64,000 nucleotides of DNA from Aureibaculum luteum (GTDB lineage: Bacteria; Bacteroidota; Bacteroidia; Flavobacteriales; Flavobacteriaceae): NCBI RefSeq assembly GCF_003449015.1, contig NZ_QRGD01000005.1:306836-370835 (forward strand), written 5' to 3'. The notes beneath the pieces are model-generated. The model saw only the letters and a list, made by a program, of their open reading frames with translations, was not told the origin of the DNA and searched no databases. The translations under genes and the position numbers were made by a program. Below are positions 1-8,928 of this stretch, piece after piece (position 1 is the stretch's first letter; the number at the start of each line of letters is the position of its first letter).

Positions 1-634
1 TTTTATTTGCCTTTGTGTCAGATATGCGATCACGAAGGTTATTCAAATTTAACACCCCAACACTTAATAAACCAATAGAAATTGCTGGAAGAAAAACGAA
101 CCATTGAATCTGTTTCGTATATAAAAAACAACTCCCTACGACGCTTAATAAACCAAAAAATAAAAAGACAAAAACATCTCCGAATCCACTGTATCCATAA
201 GCCTTTTTACCCATAGTATATTTTATAGCTGCTGCGATACTTGCCAAACCCAAAAGAAGAAATAACAGAAAATAGTAGAAATGTTCTTTACCGAAAGCGA
301 AATACAACAAAACCACAGCAATAAAAAAAGTAATAACTCCAGTAATTTTAATGGCATTTAACATTTCTTTCGGAGTAATAACACCACTTTGTAATGCTCT
401 TTGCGGGCCTTTTCTATCTGAATTATCAGTCCCTTTTACTCCATCACCATAATCATTTGCGAAATTTGATAATACTTGAAAACCAATTGTTGTTACTAAT
501 GCCAAGAGACATATTTTCCAATCGAAATATCCCTGAGCATACCCCAAAAAACTTCCTACAATTATTCCAGAAAGTGATAAAGGTAATGTTCGTAAACGAG
601 CGGCTTTTAAAAAAGCTGTAGATTTTGGATTCAA
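1..634 (-). CDS. menA: 1,4-dihydroxy-2-naphthoate polyprenyltransferase MenA (C-terminus beyond the window)
   Basis: This UbiA-superfamily membrane enzyme attaches the polyprenyl tail to 1,4-dihydroxy-2-naphthoate in menaquinone synthesis. I translated the minus strand by hand. About 211 codons are visible, opening with the MenA-like stretch KAARLRTLPLSLSGIIVGS. The first Asp-rich prenyl-diphosphate/Mg site, NDYGDGVKGTDNSDRKG, lies at about residues 60-75, followed by several hydrophobic helices. The visible part ends near the conserved NNLRDR stretch, and the rest runs off position 1. No ATG precedes the conserved start, so TTG at 634 is the best start; ATT at 643 is an alternative. It lies 112 bp downstream of the SPOR-like gene on the same strand and may share its transcript. 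Family assignment is firm; the exact start is not. Confidence 0.9.
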   Translation of the reverse strand, partial: MNPKSTAFLKAARLRTLPLSLSGIIVGSFLGYAQGYFDWKICLLALVTTIGFQVLSNFANDYGDGVKGTDNSDRKGPQRALQSGVITPKEMLNAIKITGVITFFIAVVLLYFAFGKEHFYYFLLFLLLGLASIAAAIKYTMGKKAYGYSGFGDVFVFLFFGLLSVVGSCFLYTKQIQWFVFLPAISIGLLSVGVLNLNNLRDRISDTKANK

Positions 635-746
635 AAGATTAATGATTAAAATATAGAAATTTAAGGTTCAAAAGAATTTCAGACTTAAGCTTATGACTAC
701 AAACTTAAAGAATATAAAAATTAACAATTTTGTTAAGGACTAATTA

Positions 747-1349
747 CTATTTTAAATATTGTGTTTCCTCACTTAACTCTAAGGCCTCTCGGATATTTAC
801 CGGGTCTCCATAAGATTGTGCGATAATAAAACAATCCGTAAAACCTAATCTTTTTAAATCCTCTTTCAAGACTATTGCTTCAGAATAACTCACAAAATTC
901 CCTATAGCGTACTTGTTTAAATCTCCATCAACAAATTCTTTCATATGTGCTAAATCATCTGAAAATAGCTTTGCTTTAAAATTAGCAAAAGCACCAATTT
1001 GTATACTATAAACTATGGTTTCACCCACTATACCTTGGGCATTTTCTTTAACCTGGATTACAGCTTTTTTTGCTTCTTTTAAAGTATGCAGTGTATCATT
1101 ATCAATAAGCGATAGATTATTTTTTATTAAATATTTATTATCGAATTCATTCGTTTTGGGTAAAAAAGACCATAAAAAAAGTATTAAAGCTAATAAGCCA
1201 AATAAGCCTAAAATAACTCTGTGTTTTCTTAGTATTGAATTATTCTCCTCTTCTTCTTTGAGAAGGTTATTTAACTTATTTATGGTTTGGTTCGCTTTAT
1301 CAACCTCCTCATAAATATTCACTAAGTTTTTATCTTTAATATATGGCAT
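747..1349 (-). CDS. SPOR-like domain single-pass membrane protein
   Basis: A 200-residue protein. Residues about 8-40 form a charged, Leu/Asn-rich predicted coiled coil, residues about 45-63 a transmembrane segment, and residues about 112-190 a SPOR-like domain (YSIQIGAF start, then an alternating beta/alpha pattern ending in DCFIIAQ). SPOR domains bind septal peptidoglycan with stripped stem peptides, so a role in cell-envelope biology or division is inferred. A cytoplasmic N-terminus and periplasmic SPOR domain are likely. Its tail resembles that of the amidase at 4966-6081. It starts 18 bp after the CCG-domain Fe-S gene, so co-transcription is likely, although the functions look unrelated. 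No catalytic motif is visible. Confidence 0.7.
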   Translation of the reverse strand: MPYIKDKNLVNIYEEVDKANQTINKLNNLLKEEEENNSILRKHRVILGLFGLLALILFLWSFLPKTNEFDNKYLIKNNLSLIDNDTLHTLKEAKKAVIQVKENAQGIVGETIVYSIQIGAFANFKAKLFSDDLAHMKEFVDGDLNKYAIGNFVSYSEAIVLKEDLKRLGFTDCFIIAQSYGDPVNIREALELSEETQYLK

Positions 1350-1367
1350 AATTAGTTTAGGTTTAGA

Positions 1368-2147
1368 TTATAGATCTTGTGCATTTGCAATAAGTTCTAC
1401 AATATCTAATACTTCTATATCATTTTCTTTCTCTTTGCTCTTGATCCCGTCTGTCATCATTGTATTACAAAACGGACAACCTGTAGCAATAATATCAGGT
1501 TTTATTTCTAAGGCTTCTTCCGTACGTTCTACATTAATATCTTTAGTTCCTTTTTCAGGTTCTTTAAACATTTGGGCTCCACCAGCTCCACAACATAAAC
1601 CATTACTTTTACAACGTTTCATCTCAACCAATTCAACTTCTAACTTTCGAATTAGTTCTCTTGGTGCTTCATAAACACAATTGGCTCTACCTAAATAACA
1701 AGGGTCATGAAAAGTGATTCGCTTTCCTTTATAAGAACCTCCTTCAATTGAAATTTTACCTTCATCTAATAAAGATTTTAAAAACTGAGTATGATGCATC
1801 ACCTCATATTTACCACCTAACTGTGGATACTCATTTTTTATGGTATTAAAACAATGGGGACAAGCGGTAACAACCTTTTTTATTTCATAGGCATTCATAA
1901 CCTCAATATTGGTCATGGCTTGCATTTGGAAAAGAAATTCGTTTCCTGCTCGTTTTGCAGGATCTCCAGTACAACCTTCTTCTGTACCCAATACAGCAAA
2001 ATTTACCTCGGCCTTATTTAAAATTTTAACAAAAGCTTTGGTGATTTTTTTTGCTCTATCATCAAAACTACCTGCACATCCCACCCAAAATAAAACTTCG
2101 GGTTGTATGCCTTGGGCTGTCAGTTCAGCCATGGTAGGTACATTCAT
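1368..2147 (-). CDS. CCG-domain (Fe-S)-binding protein, HdrB/GlpC/LutA-like
   Basis: This is a 259-residue soluble redox subunit with two cysteine-rich CCG-type domains. The first has C24, C59 and CPHC at 96-99. The second has C150, C179, the diagnostic LCCGAGG at 184-190 and CPFC at 224-227. Such domains bind an unusual [4Fe-4S] centre in heterodisulfide reductase subunit B, glycolate oxidase GlcF, GlpC and LutA. The upstream gene encodes the membrane 4Fe-4S dicluster partner, so together they look like a membrane-bound electron-transfer module. Electron donor and acceptor are unknown; menaquinone is a reasonable guess because menA lies nearby. The ATG at 2147 gives the usual family N-terminus. 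Confidence 0.85.
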   Translation of the reverse strand: MNVPTMAELTAQGIQPEVLFWVGCAGSFDDRAKKITKAFVKILNKAEVNFAVLGTEEGCTGDPAKRAGNEFLFQMQAMTNIEVMNAYEIKKVVTACPHCFNTIKNEYPQLGGKYEVMHHTQFLKSLLDEGKISIEGGSYKGKRITFHDPCYLGRANCVYEAPRELIRKLEVELVEMKRCKSNGLCCGAGGAQMFKEPEKGTKDINVERTEEALEIKPDIIATGCPFCNTMMTDGIKSKEKENDIEVLDIVELIANAQDL

Positions 2148-2327
2148 AATATACTATTTAGAGTTACTAAATCTTAAGTTTTAAGCAAAATATTTACTTA
2201 ATAATTAAGAGTTTATTTTTAATTTTTCCCGTCATCCAAGACTTGAATGGTTACTTTTTTATATAACAAATCAGTAAAATTTATTCTTTAATGATCCGTT
2301 TTTTTTGTAAAATGAATTTGCTATTCG

Positions 2328-3638
2328 CTAATTTTCATCTTTCCAATTTAATCTATCTAATTGATTATACTGCCACGGGGCAGCATTATTCTCTATGTTA
2401 GTCATCATTACATTCAATTCTTGAGGAGCAGCTGATTTTTCCATTACCTTAAATCTTCGCATATCAATAATGATTGATAAAGGGTCAATATTTACAGGAC
2501 ATTCTTCTACACATGCATTACACGAGGTACACGCCCAAATTTCTTCATCAGAAATTGTTGTAAATAGACTTTTATCATCTAACTTAAATTTTCCATTAGT
2601 GTCAATGTTTTTTCCCACTTCTTCTAACCTATCTCTAGTCTTCATCATAATCGCTCTAGGCGATAATTCCTTACCTGTAATATTAGCAGGGCATACAGAA
2701 GTACATCTACCACATTCTGTACAAGTGTAAGCATTTAGTAACTGGACCCAATTTAAATCAAAAACATCTTCAGCTCCAAATTTTTCTGGCATACTATCAT
2801 CATTAACCTCACTTTCATCTGGTGCGGCAAAAGGATCTACATTCGGGTCTAACATCATCTTAACTTCATCAGTTACCGATTGTAAGTTATTAAATTCTCC
2901 TAAAGGATTCAAATTAGCATAATAGGTATTAGGAAAAGCCAATAAAATATGTAAATGCTTTGAATAGTATAAATAATTCAAGAAAACTAAAATTCCGGCG
3001 ATATGCAGCCACCAACTTGTTCTCTCAATAACATGTAATGTTTCAGGGTTAAAACCACTAAATAAGGGTGCTATAAACTGACTGATAACATTGCCAGAAT
3101 TAGCTTGTTGAAAACCAGTATCAGCAGCATTCATTGTTAAAAACAATGTCATCAAAATCATTTCAAAATACAAAATGTATAAGGCATCATTTTTAGGAAA
3201 GCCTTTCATTTCCTTATTCCAAAATCTAGGAATACGAATAACCATTCTACGAATCCAAAAAATAATTACTGAAATTAAAACCAAAAGAGCTAGAATTTCA
3301 AAAATTCCAATTAACAATCCGTAAAAGCCACCTAAAAATGATAAAACCCTGTGAGTACCAAAAAGTCCATCAATAATAATTTCTAAAACTTCAATATTAA
3401 TAATGATAAAACCGACATAAACAATGATGTGAAGAATTCCTGCAATAGGGCGTCTTACCATTTTAGATTGCCCTAAAGCAATATTCATCATATTCTTTAA
3501 GCGTAAACTAGCATTATCTGTTCTATCAACAGCTTTGCCTAATTTAATATTACGCACTAATTTTTTTACGTTTTTAGCAAAAAAACCAATACCAATTATT
3601 AATAAAATGGCAAAAAGTATGTTAGGTAAGTACTGCAC
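2328..3638 (-). CDS. membrane 4Fe-4S dicluster protein, NarI/HdrC-like
   Basis: A 436-residue protein with an N-terminal membrane half (helices near residues 4-22, 66-88, 95-125, 150-170 and 210-230) followed by two ferredoxin motifs: CTECGRCTSVCP at about 303-314 and CTSCNACVEECP at about 368-379. Histidines in the helices could ligate haem as in NarI-type cytochromes, but this is not proven by the sequence. It should pass electrons between the quinone pool and the CCG subunit encoded 180 bp downstream. The start is GTG at 3638, chosen because MQYLPNILF matches the usual family beginning and no in-frame ATG precedes it. Function beyond electron transfer is not known. Confidence 0.82.
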   Translation of the reverse strand: MQYLPNILFAILLIIGIGFFAKNVKKLVRNIKLGKAVDRTDNASLRLKNMMNIALGQSKMVRRPIAGILHIIVYVGFIIINIEVLEIIIDGLFGTHRVLSFLGGFYGLLIGIFEILALLVLISVIIFWIRRMVIRIPRFWNKEMKGFPKNDALYILYFEMILMTLFLTMNAADTGFQQANSGNVISQFIAPLFSGFNPETLHVIERTSWWLHIAGILVFLNYLYYSKHLHILLAFPNTYYANLNPLGEFNNLQSVTDEVKMMLDPNVDPFAAPDESEVNDDSMPEKFGAEDVFDLNWVQLLNAYTCTECGRCTSVCPANITGKELSPRAIMMKTRDRLEEVGKNIDTNGKFKLDDKSLFTTISDEEIWACTSCNACVEECPVNIDPLSIIIDMRRFKVMEKSAAPQELNVMMTNIENNAAPWQYNQLDRLNWKDEN

Positions 3639-3950
3639 TTAGATCGTAATGTTGTTTTATATGTTTCTATTTTTAGGTTTAAAATGTCAAAAACACAAGT
3701 GCAAAATTTCAATAAACTGACATTTTATAACATCAAATTTAAAGATTATAATATTGAATATCAACACCGTAAGCGTTGACTGCTCATGTATTCAACATGT
3801 AGTAAAACTAATGAATAATATTTACGATATGTAGTTTACTCCCAATTAGTTATTAACTATGTCTTAACAACTTTTTATTGCTTGCAATAAGTAGACCTTA
3901 GTACCAGTAAAATTGAAGGTTTTAGTTATACACAATAAGTGAAAATTCTA
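3639..3950. other. 312-bp gene-free stretch upstream of the Fe-S module
   Basis: I see no convincing ORF here. It holds a small palindrome at 3875-3890 (TTATTGC-TT-GCAATAA) and two related ATGTAGT-containing stretches around 3797 and 3834. It separates the MCE gene (stop at 3951) from the GTG start at 3638, both on the minus strand. It therefore presumably carries the MCE gene's terminator and the Fe-S operon promoter. I could not place a clear TAnnTTTG box on the minus strand. Confidence 0.4.
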
Positions 3951-4901
3951 CTACTTAATTTCTTCAACTTCGGGTGTATAAGCTTTTGCTTTTTTTCCAA
4001 ATAATGAAAAATGAACAAATCTTTTAGGGTTAACTTTTAGTTCAAAAAGTAATTCTTCCATTTCTTTTGAAGCCGCCTCTAGATTATTATATAGACCTTC
4101 ATCTTTAAGTAATTTACCTATAGAACCATTACCATCTTCAATATTTGTTAGAATACCATTAAACTTAGTAATAGTACCTTGTAATTTCTGAACGGTCTGT
4201 TTAATTTGCGACTCATTTAAGGAGTCAGTTAAACTAACCAAATTATGAGATGCTATGGTGGCGTTTGTTAAAATAGAATCTACTTTACCGTTTTCCGCCA
4301 ACATATTATCTAATGATCTTGAGGCCGTTTTAAATGTAGATAATATTGAATTTAAAGAAGTAATAGCTTCTTTTATTTCTAACTGTTTTTTAGGATTAAG
4401 AATAGCATTAACACCTATCAAAAGTGTATCAGCATTAGTTAAAAAACTAGTAACCTTAGATTGTAATGGTGCAATTTGATCATTCAATGCACCTAAAATA
4501 CCAGCTTCTATATTACCTGCTAATGTGTCACCAGAAACAGCATTACTACCACCATATGCAGGAAGTATTTTTATGGATTTACCACTTATAAAGTCGGGAC
4601 TATAAATTTCGGCAATACTATTTTTAGTAAATGCAAAATCATTCTCTAAAGAAAAATTAACAACGAGTACACCTACTTTTTCAGGATGAAAATAAATCCG
4701 ATCAACTACACCAACCTTTAACCCATTAATAGTGACTGGAGCTGAAACAGAAAGTCCTTGAACATTTTCGTATTCTACATAAAACTTTCTACCACTCTCA
4801 AAAAGATTATTCCCTTTTATAAAGTTAAACCCCCAAACAAAAAGTGCAATGGTTAGCACTGCAATTATTCCTGTTTTTAATTCTCTAGAAATTTTAACCA
4901 T
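3951..4901 (-). CDS. MlaD/MCE-family lipid transport protein
   Basis: A 316-residue protein with one N-terminal transmembrane anchor (about residues 8-26) and a single MCE domain (about 36-115, with YVEYENVQGLSVSAPVTING and the following beta-rich stretch). The C-terminal half is helical and probably assembles into a hollow tube in the periplasm. MCE proteins form hexamers that ferry phospholipids between inner and outer membrane. The partner ATPase and permease (MlaF/MlaE type) are not in this window. It begins 64 bp after the SPOR-tailed amidase on the same strand, an envelope-biogenesis neighbourhood that also includes lptD. Lipid cargo and direction cannot be told from sequence. Confidence 0.85.
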   Translation of the reverse strand: MVKISRELKTGIIAVLTIALFVWGFNFIKGNNLFESGRKFYVEYENVQGLSVSAPVTINGLKVGVVDRIYFHPEKVGVLVVNFSLENDFAFTKNSIAEIYSPDFISGKSIKILPAYGGSNAVSGDTLAGNIEAGILGALNDQIAPLQSKVTSFLTNADTLLIGVNAILNPKKQLEIKEAITSLNSILSTFKTASRSLDNMLAENGKVDSILTNATIASHNLVSLTDSLNESQIKQTVQKLQGTITKFNGILTNIEDGNGSIGKLLKDEGLYNNLEAASKEMEELLFELKVNPKRFVHFSLFGKKAKAYTPEVEEIK

Positions 4902-4965
4902 AAATTATTTAATAAGAAGCAATATTACTAATTATTTCCGTGAGTAGAAAGTTAAGCGTGAATTT

Positions 4966-6081
4966 TTACTTCGATGCTAAGGCATCCTTTACTGAAATCT
5001 TTTTCTCATTTTTAAAGGCCACAATAAATGCTCCTTTAAATCCTTTAGCCTTCGCTTCTGTTCTTAAGTCCACTGCTTTATTATAATCAGAGGTTAAGCC
5101 ATAATAATATTTATGATGTGCCCCTACCCTAACTCTCTCTATACCTTTTAAGCCTTTAAAATTATAAGACGCTGTAGCTACTCTTTTTGTACTTGAAGAA
5201 ATTTGAACTTTAAAATCAACCCCTTTTACAATTCTTGTTTTTGGAGTTGTATCTACTTTCGGCTTCACCTTAGCCTTTACTTCTACAACAGTATTGGCAT
5301 CAATTTGTTTTTTATATGACTTAATGGCTTTAAAGATTGATTTGGCCATTTCTTGTTGCCCTTTTTTAGAGTCTAAATAGGCTCCTTCCGCCTTATTAGT
5401 TAAAAACCCAGTTTCAACTAACACACTTGGCATAAAAGTTTCACGTAGCACTAAAAAATTGTCTTGCTTAACCATTCTATCATGACGCTTTTGATCATTT
5501 ACCATGTTTTTTTGTATCAAACTAGCAATAGTTAAACTTTGGTCTAAATACTCCTCTTGCATTAATGTAATTCCAATTACAGATTCAGGGGAATTAGGAT
5601 CAAAACCATCATATTTCTCTTCGTAATTATCTTCCAATAAAATTACCGAGTTTTCTTTTTGTGCAATTCTAAAATTACCATTATTACCCCTTAATCCCAG
5701 TACAAATGTACCAGCACCATGCACAGAGGATTTAACCCATGAGTCACAGTGGATTGAAACAAATAAATCAGCTTTTGATTTCTGTGCTATTTTACCTCTT
5801 TGATCTAATTCGATAAAAGTATCATCGTCACGTGTGTAGATAACCTCAAAACTTTCATCAGATTTCAACAGCTTACCTACTTCTAAAGCTATTTTTAAAA
5901 CAATATCTTTTTCAAAATATCCATTCCCTAAATTTCCAGGATCTGTACCTCCGTGACCAGCATCTATAACTACTTTAAACTTTTTTTGAGCAAAAACAGT
6001 ATTGGCTTGTAATACTAGAAGAAAAGCAAATGACAACAAAAAAAACTTTTTAATTGTTGTTTTAAACAAAGGAGTATTCAT
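4966..6081 (-). CDS. N-acetylmuramoyl-L-alanine amidase with SPOR-like tail
   Basis: A Zn-dependent peptidoglycan amidase (Amidase_3 family) that cuts the bond between N-acetylmuramic acid and the stem peptide. A signal peptide occupies about residues 1-31 (cleavage near VFAQ). The catalytic domain spans about 35-255 with VIDAGHGGTDPG (first Zn ligands), SIHCDSW (metal His) and VLVETGFLTN (catalytic Glu region). Residues about 290-365 form a SPOR-like module (FKVQISSS start, FIVAF end) that would target it to septal murein. It is divergent from lptD, with 114 bp between them. A -7-like box TAAATTTG lies upstream on the minus strand. It probably helps split daughter cells. Confidence 0.9.
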   Translation of the reverse strand: MNTPLFKTTIKKFFLLSFAFLLVLQANTVFAQKKFKVVIDAGHGGTDPGNLGNGYFEKDIVLKIALEVGKLLKSDESFEVIYTRDDDTFIELDQRGKIAQKSKADLFVSIHCDSWVKSSVHGAGTFVLGLRGNNGNFRIAQKENSVILLEDNYEEKYDGFDPNSPESVIGITLMQEEYLDQSLTIASLIQKNMVNDQKRHDRMVKQDNFLVLRETFMPSVLVETGFLTNKAEGAYLDSKKGQQEMAKSIFKAIKSYKKQIDANTVVEVKAKVKPKVDTTPKTRIVKGVDFKVQISSSTKRVATASYNFKGLKGIERVRVGAHHKYYYGLTSDYNKAVDLRTEAKAKGFKGAFIVAFKNEKKISVKDALASK

Positions 6082-6134
6082 AAAATTATTAATTATTAAC
6101 TATTTTTTAGCTTATTCCACTTAAAAAATATATG

Positions 6135-6142
6135 TAAGTTTG
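6135..6142 (+). promoter_or_regulatory. TAnnTTTG -7 box for lptD
   Basis: TAAGTTTG matches the Bacteroidota -7 consensus TAnnTTTG and lies 53 bp before the lptD TTG start. The -33 region has only a weak match (CTTA, 20 bp upstream). Confidence 0.4.
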
Positions 6143-6160
6143 TAGTTTCAAAAACTAAGC

Positions 6161-6168
6161 CAAATTTA
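6161..6168 (-). promoter_or_regulatory. TAnnTTTG -7 box for the amidase operon
   Basis: Read on the minus strand this is TAAATTTG, 80 bp upstream of the amidase ATG. It lies just downstream of the lptD box on the plus strand, so the two divergent promoters would overlap back to back. No good -33 TTTG was found. Confidence 0.35.
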
Positions 6169-6195
6169 ACGTTTACAAAAATACTATTTATAGCA

Positions 6196-8880
6196 TTGCA
6201 ATCAAATTTTAAGTATATAGTTTTTGTTTTCCTTTTTTTAGGGACAGGTTGCCTATTTGTAAACGCTCAAAACACAACTCAAAAGAGAGATTCTCTTGAA
6301 CCATTAAAAAATACTATTATAGGTCTAAAAGGGTTTTCTATTAACGACACTATTCAACTTCCTGATGCAGCTTCTTTAAAAGCAATAGATACCACCAAAA
6401 TAGATTCTTTTAAACCCAAAGAGTATTTAGATGATTCTATTCTAAAAAAAGCTTCCGATTATATTAAAAATGACTTTGAAAATAAAACCGCAATTTTATA
6501 TAATAATGCCCAAATATTATATCAAGATATTGATTTACAAGCTGGGATTATAAAGATCGATTATGATAAAAATTTAGCCTATGCCAAGGGAATAATTGAT
6601 AGTAGTGGTGCTTATACCCAAAAACCTCAATTTAAACAGGCTGGTCAAGAAAGTGAACAAGATTCATTGATTTATAATTTCAAAAATGAAAAAGCAATTA
6701 TTTACAATACCAAAACCGTTCAAGAAGGTGTCATTGTTAGAGGAGAAATTACTAAAAGAGAAAACGACTCGGTATTTTATTTAGATAGAGCTCATTTTAC
6801 AACGTCTACTAAAGACAAACCTGATTACGAAATTATTACCAGAAATATTAAATTAGTTCCAGGTAAAAAAATTGTAGGTGGTCTTTCTCAATTAAAATTA
6901 GCAGATGTACCCACACCAGCTATATTACCTTTCTTTTATGTACCATTGACCAAAGAACGATCTGTTTCTGGTTTTTTGATTCCTACTTATGGAGAAAATA
7001 GCAGTCAAGGTTTTTTTCTTCAAAATGGTGGCTATTATTTTGCCATTAGCGACTATATAGATCTTGCTGTTTTAGGTGATGTATACACAAATGGTAGTTG
7101 GGGAATGCGATTTGAGTCTAATTATGCCGTCAGGTATCGTTTCTCAGGGAATTTTAACTTACGCTTTGAAAATTTAATAACAGGACAACGTGGGTTTAGT
7201 ACTTTTAATAAGAGAAATAATTTTTATTTACGCTGGTCACATAGCCCGTCACAGCAAGCCTCTCCTAATTCTCGATTTTCAGTTTCGGTTAATTTAGGAA
7301 GCAGTCAGTATTTTAGAGAATCATTAAATGAGTACAACATTGGTCAGACTGTAACAAATACATTCAACTCCTCAATAAATTTTTACAAAAAATTTGTAGG
7401 TACACCTTTCAATATGAATATTGCCATGACGCATAGTCAAAATACAAATACTGAAAAAATTGATATGACCTTACCGTCATTACAAATTGGAATGGACCGA
7501 ATTTATCCCTTTGCCCCTAAGTCAGGTGCAAAGAAAAACCCCATTCAAAGTCTTGGTTTAAGTTATAGTTTTGATGCTCAGAATAGAATCTCTACGGATG
7601 ATGATCAGTTTTTAAAATCTGACATGTTTAAAGATGCTCGTTCTGGAGCAAAACATACGGTTTCCGCTAGTACTAATATGAAAGCTTTGAAGTACATAAC
7701 GCTTTCACCATCTGCAAATTACAATGAAGTTTGGTATTTAAAAACGGTAGAACAAAGATATAATGCCGAGTTAGATGAAATAGAAAAAGATACTGTAAAT
7801 CAATTTGATGCTTTTAGAGAGTACTCTGCTGGAGTTTCAGCTTCTACAACCCTTTACGGGATGTTTAATTTTAAAAAAGGAAGATTACAGGCAATACGTC
7901 ATGTAATGCGTCCTTCGGTTTCTTTTAATTACCGACCCGACTTTAGTAATTTTTACGATGAAGTTCAACAAAGTGAAGATGATGATGATTTTTTAGAATA
8001 CAGTCGTTTTGATGGAGGTATTTATGGTTCACCTTCGAGGGGATTATCGAGTAGCATTGGCCTTAGTCTTAACAACACTTTCGAAGCTAAAATGATGTCA
8101 AAAGATTCCACGGCAACAGAACCTGAAAAGATTAAATTATTAAACAATCTGAATTTTTCAACAAGTTACAATATTGCGGCTGACTCTTTAAATTGGAGCC
8201 CTGTTAGGATGACCGCTGGTACTACTATATTAGACAATAAGTTAAGTTTGAATGCAAGTGCTACATTAGACCCTTATGCGTTAAGTGCTAGTGGTAGAAG
8301 AATTAACACGTATAATATAAATAATGACGGTAGTTTATTTAGACTTACTCAGGCAAACATGTCTGCTAGTTATTCTATCTCTAGTGATATATTTAATAAA
8401 AAAGACGCCAAAGAGGATAAAAATAAACCTCCTAAAGGAAATAAGGGAGATGAGGATAGCTTATTCGGAAGTGATATAACCACTAGAAACGTAAAAGACG
8501 ACCAAGAAGAAAGTAAAACCAAGGTAGCAAATCTATATGGAGCCACACTGCCATGGACTTTAAGCCTTAGGTATAATGTTGGGTATTCAAATTCAACTAG
8601 GCAAAATGAGCTTTCAAATAACTCACTTCAATTTTCAGGTAACATTGAATTGTCACCTAAATGGAGCGTTGGACTTTCTTCTGGGTACGATTTTAAAAAT
8701 AGAGGAGTTACATATACCAACTTAAGTTTTGAACGTGACTTAGACAGTTGGCGTATGAGTTTTAACTGGGTGCCTTTTGGTAATAGTACAACCTATTATT
8801 TCTTTATTGGTATCAAATCTTCTGTACTTAGTGATATAAAATATGATAAGCGAAAAGTGGCAGATCAACGTTTGTTTTAA
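6196..8880 (+). CDS. lptD: LptD-like outer-membrane LPS assembly protein
   Basis: An 894-residue outer-membrane protein. It has a signal peptide (about 1-24, ending FVNAQ), then an OstA/LptA-like beta-jellyroll region (about 75-230, including FKNEKAIIYNTKTVQEG), then a long C-terminal beta-barrel rich in aromatic and Asn/Ser strands. Homologues in Bacteroidota are annotated as putative LPS assembly protein LptD, which inserts lipopolysaccharide into the outer leaflet. A charged low-complexity insert (Lys/Asp/Glu) lies near residues 735-780, probably in a barrel loop. The start is TTG at 6196: no in-frame ATG precedes the signal peptide and the first residues are already hydrophobic. It is divergent from the amidase gene, so two envelope genes share one short control region. 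Confidence 0.85.
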   Translation: MQSNFKYIVFVFLFLGTGCLFVNAQNTTQKRDSLEPLKNTIIGLKGFSINDTIQLPDAASLKAIDTTKIDSFKPKEYLDDSILKKASDYIKNDFENKTAILYNNAQILYQDIDLQAGIIKIDYDKNLAYAKGIIDSSGAYTQKPQFKQAGQESEQDSLIYNFKNEKAIIYNTKTVQEGVIVRGEITKRENDSVFYLDRAHFTTSTKDKPDYEIITRNIKLVPGKKIVGGLSQLKLADVPTPAILPFFYVPLTKERSVSGFLIPTYGENSSQGFFLQNGGYYFAISDYIDLAVLGDVYTNGSWGMRFESNYAVRYRFSGNFNLRFENLITGQRGFSTFNKRNNFYLRWSHSPSQQASPNSRFSVSVNLGSSQYFRESLNEYNIGQTVTNTFNSSINFYKKFVGTPFNMNIAMTHSQNTNTEKIDMTLPSLQIGMDRIYPFAPKSGAKKNPIQSLGLSYSFDAQNRISTDDDQFLKSDMFKDARSGAKHTVSASTNMKALKYITLSPSANYNEVWYLKTVEQRYNAELDEIEKDTVNQFDAFREYSAGVSASTTLYGMFNFKKGRLQAIRHVMRPSVSFNYRPDFSNFYDEVQQSEDDDDFLEYSRFDGGIYGSPSRGLSSSIGLSLNNTFEAKMMSKDSTATEPEKIKLLNNLNFSTSYNIAADSLNWSPVRMTAGTTILDNKLSLNASATLDPYALSASGRRINTYNINNDGSLFRLTQANMSASYSISSDIFNKKDAKEDKNKPPKGNKGDEDSLFGSDITTRNVKDDQEESKTKVANLYGATLPWTLSLRYNVGYSNSTRQNELSNNSLQFSGNIELSPKWSVGLSSGYDFKNRGVTYTNLSFERDLDSWRMSFNWVPFGNSTTYYFFIGIKSSVLSDIKYDKRKVADQRLF

Positions 8881-8928
8881 TTGGCCTTAATAGCAGTAGG
8901 TAATTAAGAGAGAATTATTAGTAACATT

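Noticed and set aside
394..621. Plus-strand ORF of 75 codons opposite menA
   Set aside because: The minus strand here encodes clear MenA motifs; the plus-strand product is low-complexity and lacks any family features.
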